DNA of 64,000 nucleotides from Actinoallomurus iriomotensis (GTDB lineage: Bacteria > Actinomycetota > Actinomycetes > Streptosporangiales > Streptosporangiaceae). Made by a program: the position numbers and the translations under genes. Under the pieces are notes generated by a model. It ran no database searches, had not been told where the DNA came from, and saw only the letters and a program-made list of their open reading frames with translations. Shown one piece after another: positions 62,708 through 64,000 of this stretch (the first letter of the stretch is position 1; each line of letters opens with the position of its first letter). The DNA lies in assembly GCF_030269445.1 (NCBI RefSeq), contig NZ_BSTJ01000006.1, forward strand, positions 529,564-593,563, read 5' to 3'.

Positions 62708-63062
62708 GGGCCGTGGCCCGCGACTTCGCCCACCTCAAGAACCGCCTGATGCCGTACCTGTACGGCGCGGCCGTGGAGGCCACCCGTACCGGCGTGCCGG
62801 TCATGCGGCCGATGGTGCTGGAGTTCCCGGACGATCCGCCTGCGCGATGCTCGACCGGCGGTACATGCTCGGCGGCGACCTGCTGGTGGCCCCGGTCTTC
62901 CAGGAGTGCGGCCGGAAGGCGGGGAGACCGGGGCGTGCGTCTCCGTCCAGAACGGACGTACGGCGGCGGAGTTCACCGTCCGGCATGAAGGCGGACCGGG
63001 TGCGCATCACCGCCCCGGGAAGTGGCGGCTCCGCACCGATATCTGTGACGTCAGGCCGGTGA
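62708..63062 (+). pseudogene. Fragment of a GH31-type alpha-glucosidase/xylosidase
   Basis: VARDFAHLKNRLMPYLYGAA and VEATRTGVPVMRPMVLEFPDDP are typical for the end of the GH31 barrel. The frame then shifts near 62840 and continues with CAMLDRRYMLGGDLLVAPVF, the next GH31 block. After that coding similarity fades. The catalytic centre upstream is missing. The joint with the GH42 fragment lies near 62700. Confidence 0.7.
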
Positions 63063-63859
63063 CATGGCGGGCTCTGATGGCGGCGTGAAATCGGGCCTCG
63101 TACATCGGGACTCCGCGGGAGGTGAGCGGGGTGATCCTGGGTTCGATCGCCGTCCCGGCCGTTCCAGTGGGAATGGATCTTGCGGGCTGTAATGGGCCAT
63201 GGGAGCGGCAAAAGGCGTGAGGTTCGCCCGCGTGGGTTCAACGAATTCTGCTTTCAAATTTCGTAGATCGACGAATGGCGCGATCGTCCGACGACCGAGA
63301 GCCGGACCGTACGGCGAGTGGTCGGTGTCGAGCTCCGGACAGGTGCCCCTGGGGTTCGAAGATCCACCGGCCTCTCCACTGAACACTTCCCGCACGATCT
63401 GCCCTCCAGACCGCGGCATCGCCGGGGGCGCACAGACGCCGGCCGGCGCTCTCGGAGGCGCTTGCCGCGTTCGCTTGGGCAGGTCAGCGGCGGCTCGGGA
63501 CATCGCGGGGGTGCTGTGACACATGGGGACGCAGTGGTGCGCGCCGCCGATTTGACCAAGGTCCGGGACGAACGTAATGTTCTCTTCGCCCCAAGGGGAA
63601 CGGGAAGCCGAAAGGCTCCCGGACCTGGCGGGGAGCCGACATCGAATCAGCGAGTTCGGGGCGCAAGCACCGGAGCGAGCGGATAAGATGTGGATCTCCC
63701 CGACGAACGGGATGCAGGACGCCTGCTAGGTGGCCGGCCCGGGTGGGGTCCCTTCGATGAGTGATCATCCTGGTGGATGTTGTCTGTCTGCTGGGTGGTC
63801 GTGTCGCGGGGTCCGTCTTCTGCTGGTGGGTTGATCTTTAAGATCTTCGGATCTGGGGG
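63063..63859. other. Non-coding region before the rRNA operon
   Basis: About 800 bases with no frame that has a domain, ribosome site or credible codon use over its length. The last 150 bases are less GC-rich, as usual upstream of rRNA promoters, and may contain additional P promoters that I cannot define. Confidence 0.5.
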
Positions 63860-63887
63860 TTGACAAACTAGCTGAGGGTGGTAAGTT
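63860..63887 (+). promoter_or_regulatory. rRNA operon promoter
   Basis: TTGACA (63860–63865), 16 bases, then TAAGTT (63882–63887): a strong housekeeping-sigma promoter. It is followed by a leader with the conserved pre-rRNA element. Confidence 0.85.
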
Positions 63888-63894
63888 AGAAGGG

Positions 63895-64000
63895 TTGCCC
63901 CGGAGAGAGCCCGGAAGGGTTCACGAAGGTGGTGTCCGTTTCTTGAGAACTCAACAGTGTGCTAAAAGCCAGTGCCTTTTGGTCCTCGACCAGGCTGGTT
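63895..64000 (+). ncRNA. Leader of the rRNA precursor, 16S rRNA just beyond the window
   Basis: Downstream of the promoter, TTGAGAACTCAACAGTGTGC (63943–63962) followed by AAAAGCCAGTGCC is the conserved antitermination/processing leader seen before actinobacterial 16S genes. The 16S 5' end itself is not in the window. Confidence 0.8.

Noticed and set aside
61410..62804. A 464-codon minus-strand frame over the AraC and hydrolase genes
   Set aside because: Only its first part (62525–62690) has real similarity, to a beta-galactosidase end; the rest is a shadow of the AraC gene.

Overview
The window is high-GC actinomycete DNA, most likely from the order Streptosporangiales. The evidence is the codon bias, the order prfB–ftsE–ftsX–smpB–ssrA, a giant NAD-dependent glutamate dehydrogenase, an ECF42-type sigma factor beside a DGPF protein, an actinobacterial c-di-AMP riboswitch, and a tmRNA tag (ANSKRTQFALAA) close to the Thermobifida type as I remember it. 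No species can be named from the sequence.

Layout. 1–0.63 kb: an operon leaving the left edge (YbaB/EbfC-like protein, then an AT-rich small protein resembling type VII secretion substrates). 1.06–11.2 kb: metabolic and regulatory genes: a HAD hydrolase with an altered nucleophile, a flavin monooxygenase with its TetR regulator and a clear operator, a fosmidomycin-resistance-like MFS exporter, an amidase, a deleted methyltransferase, AraC and LysR regulators, two overlapping SDR genes and an aminoglycoside-phosphotransferase-like kinase. 11.3–19.1 kb: acetoacetyl-CoA synthetase, tryptophan 2,3-dioxygenase and NAD-glutamate dehydrogenase on one strand, a carbon/nitrogen catabolism block. 19.2–23.2 kb: a NUDIX hydrolase and two convergent related lipoproteins. 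21.9–28.3 kb: the conserved core prfB, zinc-ribbon membrane protein, ftsE, ftsX, smpB, a penicillin-binding-protein-like lipoprotein that lacks all its catalytic motifs, a structured intergenic region and ssrA (tmRNA) with its terminator.

28.4–45.2 kb is an accessory region directly downstream of ssrA, a classical island insertion point. It holds a barstar-domain protein, pentapeptide-repeat protein, DUF3995 protein, lipoproteins, DinB, SIMPL, TetR–VOC–aldo/keto reductase genes and unknowns. Between them lie many broken genes (WD40, HxlR, IS5 transposase, a duplicated lipoprotein with a 100-bp deletion, a Tat-exported glycoside hydrolase) and at least five copies of a hairpin-rich intergenic repeat. 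No integrase was seen.

45.2–54.2 kb: a translationally coupled two-component system plus DUF4173 membrane protein, an SDR/TetR pair with an operator over the divergent promoters, a DGPF–ECF42 sigma module, a MerR regulator with two operators, a SnoaL protein and a luciferase-like oxidoreductase. 54.3–59.1 kb is a surface and cell-wall group: a secreted collagen-like protein, a Ser/Thr kinase with a WD40 sensor, and an NlpC/P60 hydrolase behind a c-di-AMP riboswitch. 59.4–60.6 kb: a second IF-1 gene behind a GNAT gene and a 16-codon leader peptide. 60.7–62.5 kb: an alpha/beta hydrolase and an AraC regulator. 62.5–63.1 kb: head-to-head remnants of two glycosidase genes. The window ends in the leader of an rRNA operon, with its promoter visible, just before 16S rRNA.
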